From: Seonamhaeicola sp.
GTDB lineage: Bacteria > Bacteroidota > Bacteroidia > Flavobacteriales > Flavobacteriaceae
Length of the DNA: 64,000 nucleotides
Direction: 5' to 3'
Assembly: GCF_028281565.1 (NCBI RefSeq)
Contig: NZ_JANQJQ010000018.1
Location: 1 to 64,000, forward strand
Below the pieces are notes generated by a model that saw nothing but the letters and a program-made list of their open reading frames with translations, did no database searches and had not been told where the DNA came from. The position numbers and the translations under genes are program-made. Of the stretch, positions 1-10,300 are shown piece after piece. Within the stretch, counting starts at the first letter, position 1; every line of letters begins with the position of its first letter.

Positions 1-484
1 TAATCTTAACTTAGTTTAGTATAAAAATTTTGGTAAATATAGATAATTTAATTTACTTTTTAAACATTAGTAAGAAAGATTTTTTATTTCATATTTAACA
101 AAATCTTAACCATTCCTTCTAAAACCCCTAAAAACAAAGCTATATTACCGTAATTTAACAATACCATATTTTTAACACCCTATAATTAATAATAACACAT
201 TTTTAGTCCATATAAATTACTGTATACTCAAATAATTACCCTAATGACGCGTTTACATAAATCCTTTTAAAATCTAGGAAAAACCCTTCTTGTAAATGTT
301 AAAAAGAACATAATCCCCTCCATTAAGTTAATTATAAAAAAAATATACTTACTTTTGTAACATTACTAAGTAAATGTTTATTCAATTCACATTATTTAAA
401 ACAACTCTCTTTAAAAATACCCTAAGTCGCTATGAAATTTACAGGACGAATTAAATTAAACAGCAACTCCTTAAAACTAAAATT
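1..484. other. Gene-free AT-rich upstream region
   Basis: There is no convincing gene in these 484 bases. The region is very AT-rich. It holds the promoter/operator of the first gene at 328-373 and, on the minus strand, a TAGGGT (419-424), 16 bases, then GTTTTAAAT (402-394) arrangement like the putative ECF promoters found further right. Two further minus-strand TAGGGT words lie at 177-182 and about 237-242, without the exact spacing. A 14-codon minus-strand reading frame (311 to 267) follows a GGAGGGG stretch but is too short to call. Confidence 0.6.
328..373 (+). promoter_or_regulatory. Candidate promoter with overlapping palindromic operator
   Basis: TTA at 328-330, 19 bases, then TACTTTTG at 350-357 fits the Bacteroidota promoter pattern TTG-N19-TAnnTTTG except for one base. 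The -7 box lies inside an imperfect palindrome at 349-373: TTACTTTTGTA, three bases, TTACTAAGTAA. The same palindrome recurs upstream of other carbohydrate operons here. Overlap with the -7 box suggests a repressor site. It would serve the LamG-GH29-LamG operon beginning at 485. Confidence 0.55.
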
Positions 485-3115
485 ATGCCCAGTAAGAAGC
501 TGACGTTTTTATTTCTTGCCATTTGCAATTTATTGCTCGCCAGCACACTAAGTGCGCAAGCTCAAGGCGTCCTAAAAGCGTATTATACCAAAATAACGAA
601 ACAAGAGCATTGGGAGCCTTATTCACGTACTCGAGAACATGCAGATATTATGGTAGAATTAAACGATTTACTTAAGGTAGAATTTTGGAGAGGCACAAGC
701 TACTTACCCGTTCTACACTCAAAAAATAGAAGCTTCCCCTTTGAGGAGATTATCTCGAGGTCTGGTGACGGGAATAAAACCATGCCCGATAAAACCAACC
801 TCTATTCTTATGTTAAAATCATAGAGCAAACAGAAAAAAAGACGGTTATTCAATGGAAGTACTTACCAGAATTCCATAGTATAAACCCTAGAATTACCAA
901 TAGCAACCTATTCGTTATTGAAACATTCACCTTTAAAGAAAACGGCATCGTTGAAAGAATCATAAAACAGGGCACACAAGACCCCGATGCCTGGAATGAC
1001 CCTAACTACGTAATACAAAGAACATACAGGCTGTCTACTAAAGGTATCAAGCTTATTACATCAAAGCCCATTCCGAATACCTATGCCAAGCCCTTAGCAG
1101 CCAAACCTTCACCTTTATTGGGCCCAAACATTGTAGAGCCCATCCTCTGGTGGAAGTTTGATGAGGGCAACAACAAAGAAACATTAGAAAATATTCAAAA
1201 AACTAAATCCTTCATAAAAGGAAATAAAGTTTACTGGTCTCAAGGCATATCAGGAACAGCGCTGTCTTTAGATGGGTATAACAATTTTGTTGAACATAAA
1301 TCAACTATAGGAAATAAAGACACTTACTCCTTTGAAGTCTGGATAGCCCTTGCCGCAGCTCCCTTCGATCTAATGGGTATATTAAGCCAAGAAAATATAG
1401 GGCTGTTTACCGATGCCGAAGGTGGCCTGCATTGGAAATCGGGAAAATCAACAATTACCGCCCATAACGCCCTAAAAGGAAACTATGGCAAATGGGTTCA
1501 TATTGTAGGCACAAAGGATTCCAAAGCCATGAGGCTTTATTTGAATGGAAAGGAAACTGCATCGGGCAAAGGAAATGCCATAAAATTACGCAGCGACATC
1601 ATAAAAATAGGGCATTCAGAAACGCTTGACCCCAATGCTACACCATATACCTTAGAAGGACTTATTGATGAATTCAGAATCTATGATCTAGCCTTAACAG
1701 CCCAACAAATTGAAAATTCAAGAATTAACTTTTATCCCGGCAGGGAAATCGTAGAAAACCCAGATATTGAAATGGCTCTGATTCCCGAAGGAACCTCGAA
1801 GGGCAAATTCGGAGCACACTATGAAAAACTAAAATACACCCAAAGATGGGATAACCTGCATAGAGATGGAGATTATGCGGATATTGTAGTTGAATATGAC
1901 AACGCACCCGTAAAGACCATTTTCTGGCGAGCGGCTACCTACTCGCCATTTCATACCAACGGGTCCAAAGGAAGGTTCAATTCAGAATTTAATGAAAATT
2001 TTGGACCAACAGGCCCTGAAAATGACTGCTGTTACGAACCTATGTCGGACAAAAAACACGAATTCAGCCATGCCAGAATTATTGAAAATACGCCGGCAAG
2101 AGCCGTGGTGCATTGGAGATATCCGCTATCAAAACCCAATAAAATCATAAATCATACGGATACCTCCACCGGCTGGGGCGATATTTCTGACTGGTACATG
2201 TACTGCTACCCAGATGGTATAACTGCTTATGACATGCGATTTTGGACTGAAGATCGTAACAACTTTGTTGAATGGTCCGAAGGCATGATCTTGATGGGTC
2301 CCGGAGAAAACCCAAGAGATGTGCTTCCTTTTAAAAGTACCGTAACCAATGCGAATCTTACAGAAATACAACATTGGGATTGGTCTACAAGTTCCAGAAA
2401 ACTTGATTATTATTCATGGGACAACGACCCTAACACTATTAAACCAACCATTCAGGTAATTAATTTAAAAGGAAGTCCTTACAAACCATTTTTGATTTTT
2501 GCAGAAGAAAATGTAAAATACTGGGGACCCTACATTCATTGGGACCGCCTTTCACATTGGCCTGTTGGCCAACGCTATTCTTCCCTGGAAGTGGAAAAGG
2601 ACGGCATAGATACCAGAATAGCCCACTTTTCATTATTGAAAACCATCCCACCGCTATTTGGAGAGCCAGGCGGACACCATAAAACGGGTACCATAACGGA
2701 TGGCGCCTATCTAACCCAGGTAAGACTTGAAGGGATGACCAACCGGAATCTGTCAGAATTACGGAGGCTACAGAAATCATGGGCAAATGCCCCAGAGATT
2801 AAAGATGAAACCGGATTGTCCGGAAGCTATCAAAGAGAACAAAGGGCTTTTGTTTTTACGAGCACAGCAGACACAATGACCTTTACATTAGATGCCTCGG
2901 AAACGCAGCCTTTAGACAATCCTTGTTTGGTAATAAAGCATTGGGGACCCCACAAGGATGTTCAACTTACCCTTAACAATAAGGCCGAGGGCATAGCCTT
3001 TAAAAAAGGCATTTACATGGATACCGATGGCACCGAAACCATGGTAATTTATATGCCTTTTACGGCCAACACACCAACTCATATAACCCTAAAGAAAGGT
3101 AATAAGCAGCAATAA
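485..3115 (+). CDS. Secreted LamG / HWRY-module protein (876 aa), putative carbohydrate-active enzyme
   Basis: This is a large secreted protein. A signal peptide covers about residues 1-27 and ends in a run like TLSAQAQG. Three parts follow: a short N-terminal copy of a module (about 28-190, with FWRGTSYLP and VIQWKY), a LamG/concanavalin-type jelly roll (about 219-414, ending LIDEFRIYDLAL), and a full-length copy of the module (about 440-876). The full module carries EPMSDKK near 517 and HWRYPLSKP near 542. Four paralogues lie elsewhere in the window (starting 4823, 23667, 35661 and 40096). The repeated HWRY, DIVV and SDK words suggest a conserved active or binding site, but I do not recognise the module as a named catalytic family. 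Its place before a GH29 gene suggests a role in polysaccharide breakdown; a lyase is possible. It is the first gene of an operon. Confidence 0.75.
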   Translation: MPSKKLTFLFLAICNLLLASTLSAQAQGVLKAYYTKITKQEHWEPYSRTREHADIMVELNDLLKVEFWRGTSYLPVLHSKNRSFPFEEIISRSGDGNKTMPDKTNLYSYVKIIEQTEKKTVIQWKYLPEFHSINPRITNSNLFVIETFTFKENGIVERIIKQGTQDPDAWNDPNYVIQRTYRLSTKGIKLITSKPIPNTYAKPLAAKPSPLLGPNIVEPILWWKFDEGNNKETLENIQKTKSFIKGNKVYWSQGISGTALSLDGYNNFVEHKSTIGNKDTYSFEVWIALAAAPFDLMGILSQENIGLFTDAEGGLHWKSGKSTITAHNALKGNYGKWVHIVGTKDSKAMRLYLNGKETASGKGNAIKLRSDIIKIGHSETLDPNATPYTLEGLIDEFRIYDLALTAQQIENSRINFYPGREIVENPDIEMALIPEGTSKGKFGAHYEKLKYTQRWDNLHRDGDYADIVVEYDNAPVKTIFWRAATYSPFHTNGSKGRFNSEFNENFGPTGPENDCCYEPMSDKKHEFSHARIIENTPARAVVHWRYPLSKPNKIINHTDTSTGWGDISDWYMYCYPDGITAYDMRFWTEDRNNFVEWSEGMILMGPGENPRDVLPFKSTVTNANLTEIQHWDWSTSSRKLDYYSWDNDPNTIKPTIQVINLKGSPYKPFLIFAEENVKYWGPYIHWDRLSHWPVGQRYSSLEVEKDGIDTRIAHFSLLKTIPPLFGEPGGHHKTGTITDGAYLTQVRLEGMTNRNLSELRRLQKSWANAPEIKDETGLSGSYQREQRAFVFTSTADTMTFTLDASETQPLDNPCLVIKHWGPHKDVQLTLNNKAEGIAFKKGIYMDTDGTETMVIYMPFTANTPTHITLKKGNKQQ

Positions 3116-3197
3116 ACAAGGAATTGATTCCAAAACCGCAACCATGACCCTCAACCAAAGAAACAATGACATTAAAAACAATCATAAACAGATACAA

Positions 3198-4823
3198 ATG
3201 AAACTTCAAAAAAAAATTATCACATATCTTGGCCTAGCCCTGGTTTTAGGCTGCAACAAGACTGTGGATGAGAAGAAAACAGACACTATTGATTATTACG
3301 AGCCTACATGGGAGTCCTTAACAAATCACGAAACCCCAAAGTGGCTTAAAGACGGTAAATTTGGAATTTACACCCACTGGGGCATTTATTGCTACTCCGG
3401 AATTAACGGCAACGTTACCTGGAACTCCAGTGTGGCCTATATGGATCCTGAAAGTACCTGGGGAAGGGATTTTGAGCGGGTCCATGGCAAGCTTACGCCG
3501 GAATTCGGGTATAAGGACCTCATACCGAAATTTACCGGCGAAAATTTCAATGCCGAGGAATGGGCCGATCTATTTGCAAAATCGGGAGCCAAATTTGCGG
3601 GTCCGGTAGCCGAACATCATGATGGCTTTGCCATGTGGGATACAGAATATTCAGAATGGAACAGTGCAAAAATGGGGCCTAAAAGGGACGTTGTTGGAGA
3701 ACTAGGAAAAGCTATAAAAGGTAAAGGGATGAAATTCGTAACGGCATTTCATCATTCAGCTAATTGGTACTTCTTCCCTACTTGGGACAAGACAAAAGAT
3801 GCCAGTAACCCAGAATATTCTGGGTTATATGGCCCCATTCATGAAGAAGGCGATGTGCCCAATAAAGAATATCTCGATGAATGGAAAGGCAAACTGGTTG
3901 AAGTCGTTGACAAATACGAACCGGATTTTGTTTGGTTTGATTTTGCCCTTGATATCATTAGGGAAGACTATGTAAAGGACTTTGTAGCACATTACTACAA
4001 TTCCGGATTAAAGCGTAATGAGGAAGTCATTATTTCCTATAAACACAACGACCTTCCAACGGGCGCAGGACTATTCGATCTTGAATTAGGTGCGGCCACC
4101 AAGTTAACGCAGTACGATTGGATTACCGATACCACTATAGATAACGGACCTGCCTGGGGTTACAGGTCAAATCTTGAATACGAACCCGTAAACAACCTTA
4201 TCGATAACCTTGTTTATAGAGTAAGCAACAACGGGGCTCTACTGTTAAACGTTGGCCCTAAATGGGATGGCAGTATTCCGGAAAAGGCCAAAGAAGCCTT
4301 ACTGGGAATGGGCGAATGGCTAAAGATCAATGGCGAGGCTATCTATGGCACAAGGGCCTGGTCTAAATCTGGCGAAGGTCCAGGTAGCGAAGGGTCTGAA
4401 GCAGAAATAGAGGTCATAGACGACCTAAAGGATATGAACGAAGACCATGAAGAGGAGGCGGACGAAGACGACAATGAAGGTGCTGATTTTGGCAGTAAGG
4501 ACATCCGTTTTACAACCAAGGGAAACATTCTGTACGCCACGATCTTAGGTTGGCCGGGAGAATCGGTGATCATAAAAAGCCTGGTGCGTCATTCCGGAGA
4601 AATAACGGGTAAGCAAGCCTGGGGTTATGTAGATTTAGATGAAGACCTACCGGGACATATTGGTGGATACTATCTGTATCCGGATGAAATTGAATCCATA
4701 ACCATGCTGGGCGATGGCAAACCTCTAGACTGGGAACTTATACCGGCTGTAGGCTTAATGGTTAAAATGCCAGAAACTAAACCATGTGAACACGCCTATG
4801 TATTAAAAATCGTGAGAAAATAA
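3198..4823 (+). CDS. Alpha-L-fucosidase-like lipoprotein, GH29
   Basis: GH29 enzymes remove alpha-L-fucose from glycans by a retaining mechanism. Recognisable family signatures are FGIYTHWGIY, AEHHDGFAMWDT, the nucleophile context FVWFDF (Asp about 248 from this start; most members have WFDG) and LLLNVGPKWDGSIP. The frame opens at 3144, but the ATG at 3198 puts a lipobox (LVLGCNKT) in the right place for a signal peptide, so I chose it. The enzyme is probably anchored in the outer or inner membrane facing outward. Between the catalytic barrel and the C-terminal beta domain sits a very acidic low-complexity insert, about 35 residues of mainly Glu/Asp. The stop overlaps the next start by one base (TAATG), so translation is coupled to the following LamG gene. 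The acid/base residue could not be assigned. Confidence 0.88.
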   Translation: MKLQKKIITYLGLALVLGCNKTVDEKKTDTIDYYEPTWESLTNHETPKWLKDGKFGIYTHWGIYCYSGINGNVTWNSSVAYMDPESTWGRDFERVHGKLTPEFGYKDLIPKFTGENFNAEEWADLFAKSGAKFAGPVAEHHDGFAMWDTEYSEWNSAKMGPKRDVVGELGKAIKGKGMKFVTAFHHSANWYFFPTWDKTKDASNPEYSGLYGPIHEEGDVPNKEYLDEWKGKLVEVVDKYEPDFVWFDFALDIIREDYVKDFVAHYYNSGLKRNEEVIISYKHNDLPTGAGLFDLELGAATKLTQYDWITDTTIDNGPAWGYRSNLEYEPVNNLIDNLVYRVSNNGALLLNVGPKWDGSIPEKAKEALLGMGEWLKINGEAIYGTRAWSKSGEGPGSEGSEAEIEVIDDLKDMNEDHEEEADEDDNEGADFGSKDIRFTTKGNILYATILGWPGESVIIKSLVRHSGEITGKQAWGYVDLDEDLPGHIGGYYLYPDEIESITMLGDGKPLDWELIPAVGLMVKMPETKPCEHAYVLKIVRK

Positions 4824-7030
4824 TGTATATAATAAACGAAACAATGAGAACTAAAATGAAAAACGAAATGATTTGGAGTTTTTTACTCCTATTTACGGGC
4901 ACATGTATTTGGGCCCAAGAACCCATACAGCACTTTGATTTTGATAATATAAAAGTGGAACGTGAAAAAGCCAATTTAGAACGCGGGGAAACCTACGTTC
5001 CAAAAGAAGTTTTTGCCTATGTCACCGAGGCCAACGGAAAAGAACACAGCTTAAACGGAAAATATTACGAAAGTGTTCCTGGTGTAAAAGGCAATGCGGT
5101 TTTATTAGATGGCTATACCGCACACATTGTAATTGAAGAAGAATTTGACGAGGCACTAGACGATTTTAAAAGGGATAAACTAAAGGCCTTTACTATAGAG
5201 TCGTGGGTTGCTTTAGGGGCCTATCCCAAAAATTTCTGTCCAATTTATAGCAATAGAAGATTGATCACTGATGGCGCCACACAAGGCTATAGCTTAGAAT
5301 TAGATGATTGGGGAAGACCCGCACTGATGCTGGGAACTTTTGAAGGTAAAACAGAAGTGCTTTTGAGTGATGATAGACTTGAATTAAACAAATGGGCGCA
5401 TGTTGCTGCTACCTATTCACCAGAAAAAGGTATGGCCATATACATTGACGGCAAACAAGTCGCCCAAAAAACATTTAAAGGTAAGTTTCAATTAAACAAC
5501 CATCATGCGGAACTACCAACACTAATTGGAAAAAGTAGAGAGCCTCAGCGGCCAACCGGTACCATTCGTCCTGAGGGAACCGAAAAGTCTTTTACCTATT
5601 TAGACGCGCTATTAGATGAGTTAAAGTTATATGACGTAGCCTTAGATGCTAATACTATTGCAACTGCATATAAAAAAGCGTCTAAGTCCTTAGGAGCCCC
5701 AGCACTGCCTAAAAGAAAATTCCCTACCGGACCACAGTCTCCTGGCGTATTTAGAGCGGTAAATACAACTTTAAAATACTATCCATCCTGGGATGCCCCA
5801 TGGGCCGTAGATAAAGACGCTGATATTGTTGTTCAATTTGATGAATCCGATTGTAAATTTATTTTCTGGAGAGGAACCAGTTACATTCCTAGCTGGGTAA
5901 GCGAAAACGGTATTTTCTTTAACAACGGGTTTAACGAAGGTTGGAATGCCCATGGTAGCTGCGAGCCCATGTCTGATAAGAAGACCAAATACTCCAGTGT
6001 AAAAATTATTGAGAGCTCTCCTGCAAGGGTTGTGGTGCAGTGGCGTTATGGGTTAGTCGATATTTTAGGAAATTTTGCTTTTGAAGATCCTGAAACGGGC
6101 TGGGGCGATTGGACCAATGAAACTTACACCATTTACCCGGATATGACTGCCGTTCGTGAAGACGTGATATTGAGTAATGCTCCAAATGCCGCGCATGAGT
6201 GGCAAGAAAGTATGGTGGTTATGGAGCCGGGACAAAGACCAGAAAGCGTCTTGGAATATGGTGCCCTTACGGTTTCAAATATAGACGGCGAAAGCTCCAC
6301 CTATTCCTGGGAACATGAAGCACCAAAATTATGGCCGGAATACCCTAAAAACATCACCAACCAAATCGTTAATACAAAGGCAAAGCATAAGCCATTCTCC
6401 TCTTTAAGACCCCAAGATATTGCTGGAGGCATCGATGGAGGCCAACCGCAAAGCATGGATCTATATGCTGGCGAACAAAGAAGGCATATTAGTGTATTCC
6501 CGTGGTGGAACCATTGGCCAGTTGCCCCAAGACCAACCGATGGTAGGTATGCCATGGTAGCCGACCGCGGATCCCATGCTTCCTTATCGCATTACTTTTG
6601 GAATGCTTACAAAACAACCGATCGCTCCATCACTAAGATTATGCTTTGCGGAATGACAGATAACAACATTGAATCTGTAGTGAACTTAAACAAAAGCTGG
6701 TCCAATCCAGCAGCAATTAATTTAGCCAATAATAATTCCAAAGCTTACTATAAACCGGAAGAAAAAGCGTATACCATTGAATTAGATAAGCAAGTTAATA
6801 CGCTTGAAATTGCTTTAGCCGGTTCCAATGAATCTCCAGTACAAAACCCAGCTTTTGTTATAGAAAATTGGGGGCAACGTAATTTAGAATCGATAACTGT
6901 AAATGGGAAAGCATTAAACGCCAAAGATGGGCGCTATGGATTTAAGGATTCCTTAGATAGTGTAGATTTAATTGTTTGGGTTAGGACAGACTCCAAAGAA
7001 AGTGTTGACATAAAAATATCAAGCAAATAA
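4823..7030 (+). CDS. Secreted LamG / HWRY-module protein (735 aa)
   Basis: Second paralogue of the LamG/HWRY family. The first ATG overlaps the GH29 stop; ATGs at 4844 and 4856 give a neater signal peptide (MKNEMIWSFLLLFTG) and may be the true start. Domains: LamG jelly roll at about 34-289 and a full C-terminal module at about 307-735. The module shows FWRGTSYIPSWVSENG, EPMSDKK (about 381) and VVQWRYGLVD (about 406), then GDWTNETYTIYPD. Unlike the 876-residue paralogue it has no extra N-terminal module copy. It is probably periplasmic or secreted, since no T9SS tail is visible. A perfect-stem terminator follows directly. The last codons of this gene were copied downstream as part of a tandem duplication (see 13191). 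Confidence 0.75.
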   Translation: MYIINETMRTKMKNEMIWSFLLLFTGTCIWAQEPIQHFDFDNIKVEREKANLERGETYVPKEVFAYVTEANGKEHSLNGKYYESVPGVKGNAVLLDGYTAHIVIEEEFDEALDDFKRDKLKAFTIESWVALGAYPKNFCPIYSNRRLITDGATQGYSLELDDWGRPALMLGTFEGKTEVLLSDDRLELNKWAHVAATYSPEKGMAIYIDGKQVAQKTFKGKFQLNNHHAELPTLIGKSREPQRPTGTIRPEGTEKSFTYLDALLDELKLYDVALDANTIATAYKKASKSLGAPALPKRKFPTGPQSPGVFRAVNTTLKYYPSWDAPWAVDKDADIVVQFDESDCKFIFWRGTSYIPSWVSENGIFFNNGFNEGWNAHGSCEPMSDKKTKYSSVKIIESSPARVVVQWRYGLVDILGNFAFEDPETGWGDWTNETYTIYPDMTAVREDVILSNAPNAAHEWQESMVVMEPGQRPESVLEYGALTVSNIDGESSTYSWEHEAPKLWPEYPKNITNQIVNTKAKHKPFSSLRPQDIAGGIDGGQPQSMDLYAGEQRRHISVFPWWNHWPVAPRPTDGRYAMVADRGSHASLSHYFWNAYKTTDRSITKIMLCGMTDNNIESVVNLNKSWSNPAAINLANNNSKAYYKPEEKAYTIELDKQVNTLEIALAGSNESPVQNPAFVIENWGQRNLESITVNGKALNAKDGRYGFKDSLDSVDLIVWVRTDSKESVDIKISSK

Positions 7031-7055
7031 ACTACACATTACCGCCCTGATTTTT

Positions 7056-7093
7056 AATCTTCGATTGGAAAATACCAATCGAAGATTTTTTTT
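7056..7093 (+). terminator. Intrinsic terminator of the LamG-GH29-LamG operon
   Basis: A 13-bp perfect inverted repeat (AATCTTCGATTGG at 7056-7068, CCAATCGAAGATT at 7075-7087) encloses the loop AAAATA and runs into seven or more T residues. The copy at 13265 has the same arms but the reverse-complement loop. Confidence 0.9.
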
Positions 7094-7232
7094 CGCAATA
7101 TGTTTATAATTAAACATTAATAAGATATGTTTGTTTATAAATATAGTTTTATAATATTCTTATTAATTTCAAGAATTTAATTACTTTAAATAAAGTATAA
7201 CAACAAACTAACTATTTTATATAAAAATTAAG

Positions 7233-7334
7233 TTAACTTTATAACTATTGGTTATTAAGTTAATATTTTATACCTTGTAATCCTCAATTTTTGAGGGATT
7301 AAATTGAGAATTAAATAATTTATTAACTTAATTT
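7233..7334 (+). promoter_or_regulatory. Conserved promoter/leader of G8 gene, copy 1
   Basis: Bases 7237-7334 match 13443-13540 at 96 of 98 positions, although the coding sequences that follow are far less alike. Visible parts: a palindrome with arms TTAACTTTATAAC (7233-7245) and GTTATTAAGTTAA (7251-7263), whose half-sites resemble the ROK-type operator but with wider spacing; a TTG (7248) - N20 - TACCTTG (7271) promoter-like pair; a hairpin AATCCTCAA / TTGAGGGATT (7279-7300); and a weaker stem TTAAATTGAG / CTTAATTT just before the ATG. It is probably a promoter plus structured 5' leader. Confidence 0.6.
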
Positions 7335-7342
7335 CAATTAAA

Positions 7343-10300
7343 ATGGTAAAGAACTATTTTAGTAGCTTTTCATATATCCCTCGTAGGAGAGATTTATGGA
7401 TACTCATGATCATGTGCTGTTTGTCGTTGACAACCACAGCACAAACTCCAGTACAAGTAGCAGGAACAGCTAATGTATCCTCTGCGAAAACTGGAGATTG
7501 GACCGACCCCACTACATGGAACCCGCAAGGCGTTCCAGCAAGTAATGCAAGGGTACTAATTAACCCTAACCACACGGTAACTGTTAACGCAGTAATTAAC
7601 ACCGATTACAAATCGGTACGAATTGCCAATGGTGGCGCTCTAATTTATGCTACCGACAGGGATACCGAACTCAGAACTGAGTTTTTGGTTGGTGAAAAAG
7701 GCAGTACTTTTAAAATTGGCGAAACTTCAAATCAGGTGCAAGCCGATAAAACTGCCAAACTCACCTTTGCTTGGCTTGGAGGCACAACACAAGTTCAAGA
7801 CCCAAGTAGATTTGCTCCTGGAGCAGTCCTTATGGGTCAGGTACGTATGCATGGTGCCCCAAAAACAAATTGGACTACCCTTGCCGTAAAACCATCGGCT
7901 GGCGCAACACAATTAATACTTAACACCACACCATCAGGATGGAGAAATAACGACGATATAGTCGTTGCCGGCACAAGTTCTCAAAGCTATTATGGCGATG
8001 AGATTGCAAAAGTAAGTAACGTATCTGGTAATACCGTGACACTAACAAGTGCTTTAACCAAAAACCATACGCCACCATCGCAAATTGCAAGTCTCGTTGA
8101 TGTTCACGTATCTAATAACACTAGAAACGTCATTATTTCCTCTGCCAATACCAGTGAATCCGCTTTGACTGGCACAAATGGTTATGGGAAACCTAGAGGA
8201 CATATGATGTTTATGGGCACCGCCATCGATGTAAAGCTCAATAACATCGAGACCGAAAACACAGGACGCACAGAAAAAAGATTTCTATTAGACGATTGGT
8301 CTGTACCCGCTGATGAAACTTTGCGACTCGGACCATATCCACTTGGAGCCGGAAAAAACCCCAGAGGACGCTATTCCATACACTTTCACAGATCCATACA
8401 ATTTACAACAACCGCACCAGATTATACTGCTACACCTCCTCTTGCAGAGGTAACAGGTTGTGTGGTGAATAACGATCCGGGATGGGGCTTTGTAAATCAT
8501 TCCTCTCATGTAAACTTCACCCAAAATGTAGCCTATAATGTAAAAGGATCGGCTTTTTGTACGGAGGCTGGCAATGAATTAGGTAGTTTTAGGGAAAACA
8601 TTGCTATTAGAACTGTAAATCCGGACTTACCTATGGATACCGGTCGGCCAAATGGCGTAACTAAGGCCGCTGGCAGAACTGAAGCTCTGGCTGATGCCAG
8701 AGAACAAATATCGGATTTCGCCTGGCATGGTGATGGTTTTTGGTTACACAATACTGCTGTTAACGTGGAAAACAATGTGGTATCAGGCGCCTCAGGTCAT
8801 GCCTATGTCTACTGGCCAGAAGGGCTTGATGAGCCAGGTAAAGGAAAACCAAATTTAAGGGATCACATAGACATGTTTGTTCCTCCGTCTGGAGCTACCC
8901 TAACGCGTAATACCGAACTAAAGACACGAAGATCTTCCAGCACAAATTGGAGATATGACGTTTGGTATCTTCTTCCCGGAAAATTTAATAATAATGTGGC
9001 TTATAGTATGGCAAGAGGGGTCCATGGCTATTACATCATGACCGAATTCCACGAGAATTTTAATCCTAGCGCCAATAACGCTGATTATGAAGGCTATAAT
9101 GCCACACCAACATCGTATAGAGATGCAGCAAGATTAGTGATTGAAAACACCACACTATGGAGCATGAAACGTGTTGGGATTGGATTCAATCACTCGACAC
9201 AAGTCACACTTAAAAACAACAAAATATATGGCTATGGAACCAGTACTGGCAATGCACCATGGAATGTGACCTCCGGACTACCTACTTGGCAACAACAAAT
9301 ATTAGAAGTAGAGCCTGCGGTTTTAGGTATGGACCTTGACCATTACCACAACTCTAAGACCTGGTCAATAGAAAATAACACCATTGTTGGTTTCGATGGT
9401 CAGGCCCAAGCATTAACCTTACCCATCAATGCCAATACAACTGTAAATGGGGGGACATTCAATAATGCGGGTATCGATATTAAGATACGTGAGGTCAATT
9501 GGATGATGGCCTGGCAAACAAAACCGGATGTCATTCTTAATACCGCAGATGCAACATTTAACCCACGAATAAATCCGGCCGGACCATGGGATACCACCCC
9601 CTGGAGAAGAATTCGTATTGAAGGAAACATCCAATTTCAAAACCCAAACAATAACATTGTTATGGATCCTCAATTCCATGCACTAAACCCTGCACAAGAT
9701 GCATTTTCCATCTGGCATTCAGATGGTGTTGGAACAGGAATTAAACAAAGTGTTTTCTTTATGTTGCCAGATGACATCACCTTTAATTTTGGAGATTTTA
9801 ATAACTCTAAAATTTATTTTAACGAACAAGCAGCCGATTTTATACCTGTTAAAGAGGATAGATCGAGATCTCCTCTTAATTTCGGGTATGAAGCCGATGA
9901 CGTACTTGGCCCTGAAAAAGTAGGAATCCTAGCTGAATTTATTGGTAAAACAAACCAGCAGATTAGAGATACCTATAACATGTCGTTTGGAGGCGCCATA
10001 CTCCCAACAGATGGTACTGTTAAAAATCACCCAAGCCTAATAGGTGGTCAAGCATCGAATATAACGGCGAATTCTACAACGCCCAACCCTTTTGTAGACC
10101 TTTCAAGCCCAACCGGAAATGTATATGCGGTTAACACCCCTTTAACAGTTAGCGCTTCTGCTTCAGCAGCTAATGGCAGGAATATCACCCAAGTTGAGTT
10201 CTTCCAGGGCACCCAATCATTAGGCATAGACACTACAGCGCCCTACTCTGCCACTTGGAATGGTAGCGCACAAAATGGCAACTATACCTTAACGGCTGTG

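Noticed and set aside
267-311. 14-codon minus-strand mini-frame after a GGAGGGG stretch
   Set aside because: Too short to support; no conserved partner in the window to test it.
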